From: Batkoa obscura
Taxonomy: Eukaryota > Entomophthoromycota > Entomophthoromycetes > Entomophthorales > Batkoaceae
Assembly: GCA_030770535.1 (NCBI GenBank)
Contig: JASVEC010000030.1
Span: 248,001-312,000, forward strand
Length of the DNA: 64,000 nucleotides
Direction: 5' to 3'
Position 1 is the first letter of the stretch. Each line of letters opens with the position of its first letter. The notes below the pieces were generated by a model. The model searched no databases. It was given only the letters and a program-made list of their open reading frames with translations, and was not told the DNA's origin. The translations under genes and the position numbers were made by a program. Of the stretch, positions 23,743 through 34,836 are shown in pieces.

Positions 23743-24113
23743 ATGAGTTTACTCCAGTCTATCATCTTATTAATAACTCTAATCTGTCTCCTTCCAACAT
23801 CCGTCTCGACCACTATCAATGAACAGTAATTCATACCATATTATTCATACTAATAAATACAAAAACTAATAAAATCCATAGGCTACCTACCGAATGCAAC
23901 TTAGAAAAAAATTCAGGAAAATGTAAAGCAATTCATCACAAATATTATTATGATAAAACAGCAAGAAAATGTAAATCGTTCATATGGGGTGGTTGCGAAG
24001 GGCAGGTTCCGTTTGATAACTTAGAAGATTGTAAACAAACTTGTATGGATAAGATAAAGAGCAATAGGAATTTAAGCTCAGTAGTATCTAGGATCGTGGG
24101 TTATTTACAATAA
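23743..24113 (+). CDS. secreted Kunitz/BPTI-domain protein 2
   Basis: Two exons (23743-23825 and 23882-24113, again phase 2) encode 104 residues. Residues 1-23 form a signal peptide with a hydrophobic core ILLITLICLLP. The Kunitz cysteines are Cys33, 42, 58, 66, 78 and 82 with the same 8, 15, 7, 11, 3 spacing as gene 1. The P1 residue is Lys followed by Ala, as in bovine trypsin inhibitor, so a trypsin-like target is likely. YYYD, WGGC and VPFDNLEDC are conserved. It lies 359 bases downstream of gene 1 on the same strand, with the same exon structure, so the two are tandem duplicates that have diverged strongly outside the core. A role against host or own trypsin-like proteases is inference. 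Confidence 0.88.
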
Positions 24114-24637
24114 ATACTAAATTTTATTGATTGTCTTTTTGCCACTGGGTAATATTACAATGCAGTTATATTTTTCTATTGATCTTTGGCATTATTATAT
24201 TAAAGGCTATAGAAAGTACTTGAATCTTTAATAAGATAAAATAATTTCGTACTTGTTAATATCACATTAAATGCGAAACAATTAGACATTTCATATAAAT
24301 AGTTTTAAATCGTTAAACGTTTTAGTGACATTTCCAAGTTTTTATAGTAATAGCTTTGGCGTTTTAGCATTGTGTAAAAAAAAAATATGTTCATTCAATA
24401 TAAAAGGCTTATGTTAATTGCTCTATTTTTTCTTTTTTTATTCCATTGATTGTTAAATCAATATTTAAACTTTATCCATATGGTAATAAACTATAGCATA
24501 AATAAACAATCATTTTTTAAAATGAGTATGAAGGAAAAATAGCCCAATCAAAAAAAGATTGATACTCTAAAAAAAAGACCAAGATCAATTAGTGAGTTGA
24601 TGGAAAAGTTAGAGATAGCAGTAGCATTACATTTGTC
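24114..24637. other. intergenic after the Kunitz pair
   Basis: No gene recognised; AT-rich with a short ATG frame near 24521 that stops after seven codons. Confidence 0.5.
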
Positions 24638-25405
24638 CTAGAAGTCGACCCGTTTGAATCTCTCATTGTTCTTAAGAAAGTCAATGTGGTAGTAACGAGT
24701 CTCAATGAATCTTTTGAATACAAAGTTACTGAATTCAGTAACATTAGGGATAAGAACCATACCATTCTCATTGTTAATAGATTCATAGGGTCTTGGATGA
24801 ATAACAGAAATGGCCCAAGTAAAAGCTAAAGCCTTGGTAAATGAGGCAGCATTATCAAAAAAGGCTTCGAGTTCAAAAAACCAAAAGATATCGACTTTAC
24901 AAGATGTGTTAAGCTTGCAAAAAATTTATAACATATTTTTAATAGGTATCCAAACCTCAGGATAATCTCCAACTATCAAATCCGAATCAATCTCATCGAT
25001 AATAGGATCACTTTGAAAATTCACTGCCTCACATGGCTCAATTAAATTATAAGCATGCTCGAGAGAACATCTAAAATTGATATTATGAGAATTATATTTC
25101 TTAGAATCATTATTATTATCATTATTAGTTATAATCTCAAATTTGATAGGAAACCATCTTCAAAAGACTGTCTATCTATTGTCGACATAATAAATTTAGG
25201 ATACAAAATTTCTTTAAGAAGGTCTGTAATAATCTATTGGTTTAACTATTAGATCCTCTTACTTAAGATCTTCTTCAATATTAATATACTTCCAATAAAA
25301 CCGAGGTTCGGGAGTGCCGTTAACTAAACAATGAAACAAGCTAAACATCTGTTCATAGGGTTTATAAGTAAAATAACACAAACCTTCTACTATACTTATT
25401 TGTTA
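24638..25405 (-). pseudogene. unrecognised minus-strand gene, probably broken
   Basis: Reading leftwards, coding-like blocks appear: PYEQMFSLFHCLVNG, KEILYPKFIMSTIDR, SLEHAYNLIEPCEAVNF, then a candidate 46-base intron and FFELEAFFDNAASFTKALA, FTWAISVIHPRPYE, GMVLIPNVTEFSNFVF and ETRYYHIDFLKNNERF. A frame change around the block before SLEHAYNL and internal stops suggest decay, though unseen introns could explain part. The helix-loop order FTWAISVIHPRPYE...IP faintly recalls the N-terminal domain of hemocyanin/phenoloxidase proteins. That resemblance is weak and I do not assign a function. Confidence 0.35.
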
Positions 25406-25556
25406 GCAATAGGCAGTTAAAACTCAAATTTATCACAATTTTTTGAGTTGGTAATTTGTGCAAAGATAATCTCTAAAAAAAACTGTCAAGATAATCTTAA
25501 ACTTATTTTTTAATCCAATCCAATCCCCTATAAAAAAAGCAGTATATAAAAAGAAA

Positions 25557-27428
25557 ATGGCAGAAACGATACTTAGCCAACCAGTCCCATTATTCGATGA
25601 TGGAAGTAGCGTTATCCAAAGAGAAATTGAGAAAGAAGAAGATCATTTAGAATCTATGGAAGTACAAGAGTTATTCAATTTAGATAATATCGTCTCAATA
25701 TTAAAAAAAAAATCATTTAAAAAAGTAAATTTCATTACTTTATTATTATGAGAATTAATATCAATATCAATTTTTTTAGATTACTTTACAGTTCCCAGAT
25801 AATTTATTGAAATACTCAAATAAGATAGTGAATTACTTGAATACAAGTTATAATACTGAATATTTTATTTTGGCAGATACATCGTATGGAAAGTAAGTTA
25901 GTCTATTTCAATTTTTTTTTATTCATTAAGCTTTATTTCCACAGCTGCTGTGTTGATAAAGTAGCCGCTTCTCATGTAGATAGTGACTGTTTAATTCATT
26001 TTGGCCACTCTTGTTTGTCAGGGTAAGGATGATAGAAATTAAACTTTGAGTTAAATTAATAATAGGTAGAGTTGAAGATATCCCAGTAATTTATTCATTT
26101 GGCAAAAGTAAATTAAATGTAGAAGATTGTGTTGAAAGTATCTATAATTTAATCAATAGTGAGTTGAGTGAAGTGAAGGAAATATTGCTTATGGGTAATT
26201 TGTCTTTGTCACATTTAAATGGTCAGTCTTTGATTCATTTTTTATAATTAAAAAGTAATAACTTTAAATAGAAGCAATAGTTTCACAATTAAAACAAAAG
26301 GGAATTCAACAGAATATAGTTGATGGAATAGTACCATTATCACAAAATGTGACTGAAGAAAAAAATAATAGAAATGATTTAGAGTTAAGTTATAAAGACA
26401 GAAAATTATTAAGAATTTCAGGGCGTTATTATTCAACAGATAATATAAATTATGATTTATTAAATAATCAAAACAACGAAAGTACAGTTTTGTTTTATAT
26501 TGGTGAAGAAAGTATTGAATTGACTAATTTATTATTAAATGTCCAAAACAAAATTAAAGTGAGTTTATTAAGTATTATCATTGATTGTATAATAATCGTT
26601 ATAATTATTAGTTATACCGTTATGACCCAATAAAACAACAAAGCTTTCTAGATGGAGTAACAGTAAATCGACAATTAATGAGACGTTATGTACAAGTACA
26701 AAAAGCTAAAGATAGTACGACATTCGGTATCTGTGTAGGAACATTAGGCATTGAAAATAGTATGGAAATGATAGAAAAAGTAGAAAATTTAATAAAATCT
26801 AAGGGCGGTAAAAGCTATACCTTCGTAATGGGTAAACTCAATGTTGCAAAATTGGCGAACTTTATGGAAATTGATATTTTTATTTTAATTGCTTGTCCGG
26901 AAAATTCTTTAATTGATTCGAAAGAATTTTTTAAGCCTATTGTCACTCCATTTGAATTGGAACTTGCTCTAGATTCTAGATTAGAATGGAATGGCACTTA
27001 CTCTACAGAGTTTGAGGCTATTTTTAATAGTAAAGAGAAGAATGAAGAGACTAAAGATGAAAATGGAGATGGAGATGAAAATATTAATGATGAAGATGAA
27101 GATAAACCTCATTTCTCTTTAATTACCGGTAAATTTGTAGCACCAAGAAGACATATCAACATAGCGATGGATAATGAAACGAATAGTTCGTCGTTAACAA
27201 CAGTTAACTCAGAAAGACAAATTTCTCAAATGATGGGTTCAACAGCAGGTAATATCTCAATTAGTTGTTTTAATAGTTTGTATATTAATTTCTGACGTTT
27301 TAGGCGAATATTTAGCTAATCGTAGTTTCCGTGGGCTGGAAATGAATTTGGAAAATAATAAAGTAGAAAAAGCAACAGAAGGTAAAATGGGGATTGCTAA
27401 AGGATATTCAAATGAAAAGGAGCTTTAA
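25557..27428 (+). CDS. DPH2: diphthamide biosynthesis protein DPH2
   Basis: Seven exons (25557-25724, 25780-25892, 25945-26022, 26070-26221, 26272-26558, 26612-27248, 27304-27428) give 519 residues. The Dph1/Dph2 signature [16 protein letters not shown] is followed by HFGHSCLS. Cys95/96 and Cys117 with Cys361 in [11 protein letters not shown] match the three cysteines that bind the 4Fe-4S cluster, at nearly the yeast positions. The protein partners DPH1 in the first step of diphthamide synthesis on elongation factor 2, transferring a 3-amino-3-carboxypropyl group from SAM. An acidic Asp/Glu/Asn stretch after residue ~410 is a local expansion. The acceptor of intron 3 is the second AG, at GGTAG, which alone keeps [18 protein letters not shown] in frame. 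Confidence 0.95.
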
Positions 27429-27760
27429 GTTTTTGTTATTTATTTTGGAGTTTATTATAATTATGAATAATAATAATAAAATTTTAAAAATAGAAGTTCA
27501 AATATTTAAATAACGATTTTTAATAAATCCAATCGATTTTATTTAAATAGTATTATAGTGTTAAATTAGTTTTATTAAATAGTACTTTGTGTTTTTTATT
27601 TTTTATTCATACATAATTCATAAGAATTTTAACTCTGAGTTTAATAGGCTAAAAAATGAATAAATACGAAACAAAACGAATAAAAATGGTCACTTTGACA
27701 TGGTTAAACTTAAATTAAATTATAGCAAAAAATATAATCCATTTTTATTATTTAATAATT
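27429..27760. other. intergenic between DPH2 and the first Zn2Cys6 gene
   Basis: No gene; A/T-rich, with no recognisable element apart from short poly-A and TATA-like runs before 27761. Confidence 0.5.
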
Positions 27761-29683
27761 ATGTGGACTAAACAGGAAATTGATAATAATAACATCAGTA
27801 ATAGCATAAATAATAGTATCAAAAATAACGACGGAAATAATAACTATAATAATATCACTAATAATAACACCCCTATCACTAATAACACTCCAGAAGCTAG
27901 TGATAATATAGGTGATTTCAATTCAATTCAATATAGTTTAAGAAGGTGTGATCAGTGCGCTAAAGGTCATAGGAAATGCGATCGAAGATTGCCACAGTGT
28001 TTGTCATGTACAAGCAAACTAAAGACATGTACTTATTTAAAGTATGCTTATAAAAACAATGATACATTCAATCTATCAAGTATAAATAATTATACTGTAA
28101 AGTTTGCTGAAGATAGAAAGGGACACAAAAGAAAAGGAAAAAAGGAAGAATTACTTTTAAATAATAATGACAACGATGACAAGTTAGTCACAAAATCATT
28201 TTATATACAGAATATCTCGAGCGGGATGATTAAATATTATACAATGAAGCAATTCTTTAACAGGTTTCCAAGGAAGGGAATATTTGAAAGTATGTCCACT
28301 TTATTACAACACCCAACACCATTTAAAAACAACAATAAGCTATTACTGTTTTTCCAAATTGCAGATAACTACCAAACGATAAATAAAGAGTGTCGAATTG
28401 ATTTAAGGAACTCTCAAAAGTTAATAAAAGGAAGCTATCATGAAAATCTTCAAACAATTTTAAAGGAAGCTTATATAAATTATTTTAAATATTACAACAC
28501 CAATTATCCATTATTTATTAAAAGAGAATTTAATTATAATTTGAGGAGTAGGAATCTAAAATTGGCTATTTTATTAGGCGGCTTAAATAGGATGAAAGTG
28601 AATTCAACAAACAACTCGATAATAAATTTTATCCAAGATAAATTAAATGAAGATATAAGGAGTCCTTATAGATTAGCCATAACTTTAGAAAACGTTCAAG
28701 CGGTCTTTGTATTAATGCAAAGCTCTTATTCTACTCCTTGGTTAACATATAGTTTTGAAATTTATTATTCTTATTGTGTAAAAGGAATTGATGTACTTGG
28801 TTTGCCATTTAATTTCAAAAAACTAAGTTCACAAAGTAGAAAAGAAAGAGTACTATTATATGCTACTTTGTTGTACTATTATCATTTCCTTGGCCTGTTC
28901 CTTAGGCTTAATTTTTCATTACCTTATCAACCTTATTATTTAAAACAATACTTTAGACGCGTCCAAATGGATATTTTAAAGTTTCAATGTTTGAAAAAGA
29001 ATAAGGATATTGATTTTTATTATCAAATTTTACTAGCATCTTTTTATAATGAAATTGGTTCTATTTTATATTCTATTCGACTATTAAAGGAGAATTATAT
29101 TAATAATATAGAAATTATGCGTGTGGATAAGAGCGATGGTTATAGTGACAACAATAGCATCAAAAATGTAATTAAACGGATTCAAAAGGTAAAAGATCAT
29201 TATTTTAAATTATTCTTATTATTAAAATTACAAACGAATAATAACATTGCTAATAACAATCTTAATTATAACTATCATTATAATCAACGTATCTTGTTTA
29301 TCTGTCATTTTCTGATCTTTTTTAGCAAAAGCTTAAAGTTTTATAATTTAAATGATGATGACTTTAACTCCAATTTCCATAATAACTCAGACAATAAAAG
29401 ATATTTGTCAGAAACCATAATAGAATGTGTAACATATATAAACCACGGTATCCAATTACCTGCAGGTACTTTATCAAACATCGATGTTGCTTTATTAAGC
29501 CATGGTATTGCTTTTTTTGTTAGATATCAACCTTATTCCCGTTGGAATTTAAAATGGATCATAAATCAAAGTTTTGAGTTCTTAAATCAATGTGCTAAAT
29601 TAGAAACTTACCTTTCGACTGCCTCTATTAATAATAAAATCAACCTTTTGATCAAAAATACCCTTTTTAAAAAGCAGAAATGA
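27761..29683 (+). CDS. Zn2Cys6 fungal transcription factor 1
   Basis: An intronless 640-residue protein. Residues 1-55 are Asn-rich and disordered. The binuclear zinc cluster has six cysteines at 63, 66, 73, 80, 83 and 90 (C-x2-C-x6-C-x6-C-x2-C-x6-C), with the basic stretch GHRKCDRR in the loop. A basic linker (RKGHKRKGKKEE) follows, then a long helical region with LAILLGGLNRMK, LTYSFEIYYSYCVKGIDVLG and FFVRYQPYSRWN, which fits the fungal-specific regulatory domain. It should bind CGG-type DNA half sites in the nucleus, as the class does. It is a tandem paralogue of the next gene, with the same domain order and matching blocks throughout. Confidence 0.93.
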   Translation: MWTKQEIDNNNISNSINNSIKNNDGNNNYNNITNNNTPITNNTPEASDNIGDFNSIQYSLRRCDQCAKGHRKCDRRLPQCLSCTSKLKTCTYLKYAYKNNDTFNLSSINNYTVKFAEDRKGHKRKGKKEELLLNNNDNDDKLVTKSFYIQNISSGMIKYYTMKQFFNRFPRKGIFESMSTLLQHPTPFKNNNKLLLFFQIADNYQTINKECRIDLRNSQKLIKGSYHENLQTILKEAYINYFKYYNTNYPLFIKREFNYNLRSRNLKLAILLGGLNRMKVNSTNNSIINFIQDKLNEDIRSPYRLAITLENVQAVFVLMQSSYSTPWLTYSFEIYYSYCVKGIDVLGLPFNFKKLSSQSRKERVLLYATLLYYYHFLGLFLRLNFSLPYQPYYLKQYFRRVQMDILKFQCLKKNKDIDFYYQILLASFYNEIGSILYSIRLLKENYINNIEIMRVDKSDGYSDNNSIKNVIKRIQKVKDHYFKLFLLLKLQTNNNIANNNLNYNYHYNQRILFICHFLIFFSKSLKFYNLNDDDFNSNFHNNSDNKRYLSETIIECVTYINHGIQLPAGTLSNIDVALLSHGIAFFVRYQPYSRWNLKWIINQSFEFLNQCAKLETYLSTASINNKINLLIKNTLFKKQK

Positions 29684-30463
29684 GTATGCTGTTTTTGCTA
29701 ACCTGGTGTTCCTCTCTTGTTCCTTTGTTTTCCTTCTTGATAGTTACTTTATCTTTCTTCCTAATAATTAAATAAAAATAATTCCATAATTAACTTTATA
29801 ATTTACATTTGGCAGTAATATTACCAACATGATTAAATTATTCTTAGAAAAAATAAAATCCATAGAATCATAAATATTTAATTGTCTATCGTTGCTAAGT
29901 ATATAGTTAGCATTGATTGCTAATTGAAAACTAATATAACTTTATTTTTTAGTTTAAAAGAAAGATAGTAGTCGCAATTAAATATGAAGAAGCAAAACAA
30001 TATTTGCATGATAAAGCTTTAAGACAAAAGGACATGTTTAAATTAACAATAAATAAACTTACCAAACATGCTAAAAAGAACAAATATTTCAAAACCTTGA
30101 AGAGAAAGCCATGTCCATAAGAGCCAAATGAGCTCTCGAGTATTTTATTTTAAAAAAGCCAAACTTGGGTGTACTATAATAAATATATGTGGGTATGTCA
30201 AAGCAGCTTAAAAATTAACATAAAACTAAAAAGATATTCCAGTCGATATCTGCCATCTTCCGATTGAGTAAAGTTCCACAATTATCTGTTTAAAAAGAGC
30301 AAAATTTAATTTCTAATAAACTTTATTATAGAATAATTAAAGCAATAGTTTAAATAACTTGGATTTTCTAATTTATTCTATTTTTCATTTTAGTTCATTT
30401 TCTTCTCTTATTCAAACATCACAAAATAATATCATTAGTAATAACAATTTATACTCTCAGAAG
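29684..30463. other. intergenic with a possible orphan exon
   Basis: Between the two zinc-cluster genes, a plus-strand open piece (about 29954-30118) preceded by a TTTTTTAG acceptor reads IVVAIKYEEAKQYLHDKALR and ends KTLKRKPCP. It is basic and helical, unrecognised, and has no convincing upstream exon. It may be a gene remnant. Confidence 0.25.
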
Positions 30464-32299
30464 ATGTATAATCCAATTCAAATGTCCGCTAGTAGTAGTC
30501 AAGTAATTACCAAAGATATGCTACCTAATACTTATCGATGTAAGCAATGTGCTAAAGATCATAAAAGATGTGACAAGAAACTCCCAAAATGTCAAAGATG
30601 TATTAATCTAGATAGAAGCGAGTGTGTTTATATAACAAAGCCGGTTATAAGACCCATGATCAAAAAAGAGAAATCAGCGAAGGTAGTAAAAAAAAAAGAA
30701 AAAGTCAATGTAAGAAAAAGGGGGAGTAAATTAGGTTTAGAATTAAGAAGCAATATGAAAGTATTTAAACTCCAAACACAGCCAAAGATAATACTTAATG
30801 CAATAGATATGGGTAGCGATGGCAGTAATCTATATCAGCAATTGTATCATTCATTTCCACAAAAATGTTCATTTGAGCACTTATTAACGATGAGCCAATA
30901 TCCTCAGTTTCATTTAAAAAATCCAAGGTTTAATCTATTTATTAATTTAACACAGAAGTATCGATCTATTGTTAAAAATCTTAATTACTACAAGCCATCA
31001 GTAAAATATGAAGACCTGTTATTATATGAAAATATAAATAGTAAGTTTATAAAAGAAGGGATAAATGGAGTGTTAAGTCAGGCGTATAATAGTTATTTTG
31101 AGTATTACAATGCTACATTCCCACTATTTTTGAAGAAAAATTTCAATTTTAAACGTATGGATTATTATTTGAAGTTAGCTATCTTATTAAGTGGTCTCGG
31201 TAGGATGAAAAAAAGTGAATTAGTCAGTTACTTAATCGATACTATTCAGCTCAAACTATATAACAAATTTAAGTATTTTTATACACTGCCGCCAAGTTTA
31301 GCGATGATTCAAACTTTATTTATATTAATACAAAGTAGTTTAAACATTGCCTGGATTTGGGCTAAAGTAGAGTATTATTCAGATTATTGTATTAGAGCAA
31401 GTTACGCCATTGGACTTCATTTAGATTATTCCAAATATAACCCAAAAATCAAAACGGAAAGGATAATGTGTTACTGTTCATTAATGGTGTTTCGATTTAT
31501 TATGGCTTTATCTTATAAAAATACTTTTCCTTTGCCTTATCGACCTAAAGAATTGGATAAACAATTCAATAAGATTTTTGGGGCTTTAATAACCGGAAAT
31601 GGTCTCAATAATCAGTTGTATAATGGTGATCCAGAGTTTATTTGTTCAATAATTTTGATATCCTACTATAATGAGTTGAGTTCGATTATTTATTCGATCA
31701 AGCAATTGAAAGAAAAATACATTAATTATAATTATAGACAAAAGAAGAATGACACAATTCGAGTTGAATTATTTACTAGGAATGCATCTATTAAGAAGAA
31801 ATATTATCTTATTTTCTTACTGTTGAAAATTCAATTGACAAATTTAAATAATAAGAATTACAATGTACAGACGATTAATAGTTTTATACGATCAATTGAT
31901 CAAATACAACTTCGAATTTTGTTTTTTCATCATCATTGTAACTATTTTCTATTTAGTTTATCATTTTACAACTCAATGAACTCTTTAAATTTAATAACCA
32001 GCTTTCCAGAAGACTGTAATCTTGTTATACAAGCATTATTAGAATGTAAGGCCTATCTAAACTATGCTATCCAACTGAACCAATCTCTTAACCCTAGTTT
32101 GGATCTCAATATCATTAACGAAGGCATGATATTTATTATTAGTAATTATAAATATTCCAGTTTGAACTTCAAGTCTATTTTATTTAAAGTTATGGATCAC
32201 ACTAACTGTCTGGCTAATTTTCATTCCGCTTTCTCAAGAGTCAATTTTTTGGATAATAATATTTATCGCCATCTGCTTCAACTATTGAAAATTAAATGA
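30464..32299 (+). CDS. Zn2Cys6 fungal transcription factor 2
   Basis: The open frame extends upstream to 30359 but contains no ATG before 30464, so 30464 is chosen, giving 611 residues. The segment CTCTCAG just before it could also be an acceptor for an unseen first exon. The zinc cluster begins at about residue 26: RCKQCAKDHKRCDKK then LPKCQRC, spacing C-x2-C-x6-C-x6-C-x2-C-x7-C. A strongly basic stretch follows (KKEKSAKVVKKKEK). The helical middle domain shares landmarks with factor 1, such as LAILLSGLGRMKK, an AWIWAKVEYYSDYCIRASYA block, and FPLPYRPKELDKQF against LPYQPYYLKQYF. It is a tandem duplicate, well diverged from its neighbour. Confidence 0.9.
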   Translation: MYNPIQMSASSSQVITKDMLPNTYRCKQCAKDHKRCDKKLPKCQRCINLDRSECVYITKPVIRPMIKKEKSAKVVKKKEKVNVRKRGSKLGLELRSNMKVFKLQTQPKIILNAIDMGSDGSNLYQQLYHSFPQKCSFEHLLTMSQYPQFHLKNPRFNLFINLTQKYRSIVKNLNYYKPSVKYEDLLLYENINSKFIKEGINGVLSQAYNSYFEYYNATFPLFLKKNFNFKRMDYYLKLAILLSGLGRMKKSELVSYLIDTIQLKLYNKFKYFYTLPPSLAMIQTLFILIQSSLNIAWIWAKVEYYSDYCIRASYAIGLHLDYSKYNPKIKTERIMCYCSLMVFRFIMALSYKNTFPLPYRPKELDKQFNKIFGALITGNGLNNQLYNGDPEFICSIILISYYNELSSIIYSIKQLKEKYINYNYRQKKNDTIRVELFTRNASIKKKYYLIFLLLKIQLTNLNNKNYNVQTINSFIRSIDQIQLRILFFHHHCNYFLFSLSFYNSMNSLNLITSFPEDCNLVIQALLECKAYLNYAIQLNQSLNPSLDLNIINEGMIFIISNYKYSSLNFKSILFKVMDHTNCLANFHSAFSRVNFLDNNIYRHLLQLLKIK

Positions 32300-32920
32300 T
32301 AATAAGTCATTCTTGTTAAATATTATTTTCAGGCTTATTATTCTTTGTATTTTAAAATCATCAAAAAAAAATGCTACTCATTGCATATAGCTTACATTTT
32401 GACTTTCTTCGGCTTTAAGTTTCTCAGCTACGTCCTTAATTGTTTTCTCGTAAAAACTAAAGTTTAGTTGTATAAATTGCTTATTAATTGATATTGTGAT
32501 TTCGCTATGTATTTTTCGTTACCACTCCCTTCTAAATCCTCACAGAATCTTTTACCATTTGAACTTCGAATCCATCACAATTGCCAATCCCCTGCCAACC
32601 TTCTTTATAAAGTAATAAACTATGGGCCATCTTGAGTACAAACTTGTAGCTGCTCATCAACTTCGATCTAAAAATGTCAAGTTATAGTTAAAATCTCTTT
32701 TTTTTGGTATCTCCTATTAGTTATATCCTCTTAAATTTGTTAAAAAAAGTTTATCCCATAAATCTTATACTTTTATTAAAATTTAAAAAATACTAACCAT
32801 AATAACATGATCTTTTCAAACACTGTCTCATTTATACTTTAGTTGAATCAAAAATCAAACTTTATTAAAACCAAAGTTGATTTAAATCATGAATGAAGTC
32901 TAAACTAAATTTATTTTCAT
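32300..32920. other. intergenic, no supported gene
   Basis: Slightly less AT-rich near 32390-32680. Minus-strand frames there give short pieces such as EVDEQLQVCTQDGP and IKDVAEKLKAEES, separated by stops. This may be an eroded coding sequence, not recognised. Confidence 0.3.
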
Positions 32921-33200
32921 TTATTTATTCCAAATGTCATTGAAATTTGGCTTATTATCGGGTATTATATTATCTAAAACATTTAAATTTTCAGATCTAG
33001 ATAAATTATTTGAGCTATGTTCCTCAAGCAAGTACATGTTTAAAAATCCATGCAGAACTATTAAATATAACTTAAATCATTCAGTTTATGAAAACTATAG
33101 AATATTATCAAAATATCACAGTTAACAATACGAATTTATTGGACAAAACGAACTATTAATGAAGCATATAGCTATATACTATAGCTTTTTTCAAACATTT
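32920..33200 (+). pseudogene. F-box/leucine-rich-type gene fragment, family copy C
   Basis: A 63-codon frame from the ATG at 32934 includes GLLSGIILSKTFKFSDLDKL and IKYNLNHSVYENYRILSKYH. After a stop it continues in register of homology as NELLMKHIAIYYS. The blocks match copies A and B in order. No F-box or downstream leucine-rich part is present; MITE copy 9 starts 25 bases later. Confidence 0.6.
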
Positions 33201-33225
33201 AAACTGTTGCCCAAATGTAATATAT

Positions 33226-33329
33226 ATATGGGGATGTATTTTTATGTTTAAGAATTCACTAACAATTTTTCCACTCAAATAGTGCTAAAAAATGGAAAAA
33301 GTAATGAAGCCAAAGAAACACCCTTATAT
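33226..33329 (+). repeat. MITE copy 9
   Basis: ATATGGGGATGTATTTTTATG at left, centre CAAATAGTGCTAAAAAATGG, right end ACACCCTTATAT. Confidence 0.88.
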
Positions 33330-33934
33330 TTTATAGTTTGGGTATAAGGTATGTTTGAACAATCATTTACGTTTTACTTTTTTTTACAGGCTTTAAATTA
33401 TTTGAAATCAAATATTTTATATTAATATAAATATTATAAACTTATTCTAATTATTTGTTTATCGTAGCTGATAAATTTAATGAGTTTAATATAAACTTAA
33501 TTATTTACAACACAATTAAAAAAACTAACACTATCTTAAATGTATTATAATAAATAAAAACCAAAGTTTGGTTTTATCAAAGCCTAATAGTTTATATATA
33601 AATTCAATTATAATTATAGATCGCTTTATCTACCTAATAAATTTTTAAAACTTTTATAAAATTAGAACAAGGTTATTATTGAATCTTTTTAATATTTTGT
33701 AGAATATTAATATCTTTTGATTTAAACGCTTATATATATTTAAACTAAATATATTTATTATAATGTTATGATATAAATTCATTATAGATACAAAAGCCAT
33801 CATTTTTAGAATTTTTATATTTTAAATAAAAATGGTTTAAATAATGCTATCTATATAAATTAGTTTAAACAGAGAAGTTTTAAAGTCAATTTAACTTTTA
33901 ATAGTCTTAAATAACTTATTAAAATAACATAATC
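33330..33934. other. gene-free, extremely AT-rich
   Basis: Only short A/T repeats such as atatatttaaac; nothing else seen. Confidence 0.5.
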
Positions 33935-34370
33935 TGTGAAATATCGCTTTGTCACCTCTATGATTTATTACACCATAATAATCGCTTAAGTTGTTGTGTT
34001 CTCAAGTTCAAAGACAATCAATCCCAAGCTCTTATTTTGATTTGCTATGGGAACTTCTAACTTCATTTCAAAGAACATTATCCTCTCGTTTTAGTATTCA
34101 TGCTTGTTGGAGTATAAAAGGGATTTTTCAACATAATAACTTGAAGCTTTTTAACTGAGTTATTTCCTGATATTGTACTTTTAACAAAGTCATTGAACTT
34201 TTCTGGTAGTATTTTACATAGATTTCATAGTAGTACTATCTATTATGTTTATCTTACATAGTTCGTAGCCTATTGCGTGCTATTTTCCATAATTCGAGTT
34301 TATTTTAGTTACATAAACTAAGACCTTTTGACTCCAATCACTGAGCACCAGGATTCCACAAAACTATAAA
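33935..34370 (+). mobile_element. solo LTR fossil, copy D (older, divergent)
   Basis: Belongs to the ~460-base LTR-like family that begins TGTGAAATAT and ends in TTTCACA-type sequence, with an internal TATAAAAG box and an AAAGTCATTGAA block. No internal coding region or partner LTR is next to it. No flanking duplication is recognisable, and identity to the other copies is clearly lower than between copies A and B, so it is an old insertion. Confidence 0.7.
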
Positions 34371-34730
34371 AACTAATTGTATGTTTTATGTCTTAGCATT
34401 CAAATATTCATTGTACTTCATTTTTGTATTAAAAACTATATATATTTTATAATGTTATATTATATTACATTAAAAATTATGTTTTTAAGTTAGTCCAGGG
34501 TAAAATTTTACTATTTAAAATTTTATGTTAATGTGTCTATATTGGATAGCTTTTCTATTTATTATTGATATGACGGAAAAATTTCAATGCGATTTTAATT
34601 AAAATTAGTATAATACTGAGTAAAAAGATATAATATTTAATAAATTTTTAAAATCTCGATATTTTTTTAAAGGAGCTATTAAATAAAATAAACAGATATG
34701 TAAAATTGAAGCTTTTTTATAAACAATTAT

Positions 34731-34836
34731 ATATGGAGGTGTTTTTTTGGGGTTCATTACTTTTTCCATCTTTTAAGCACTATTTGAGCGGAAAAATTGT
34801 TAGTAAAGTTCTTAAATACAAAAATACATCCCCATA
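34731..34836 (-). repeat. MITE copy 10
   Basis: ATATGGAGGTGTTTTTTTGG at left, centre AAGCACTATTTGAGCGG, right end TACATCCCCATAC. Confidence 0.88.
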
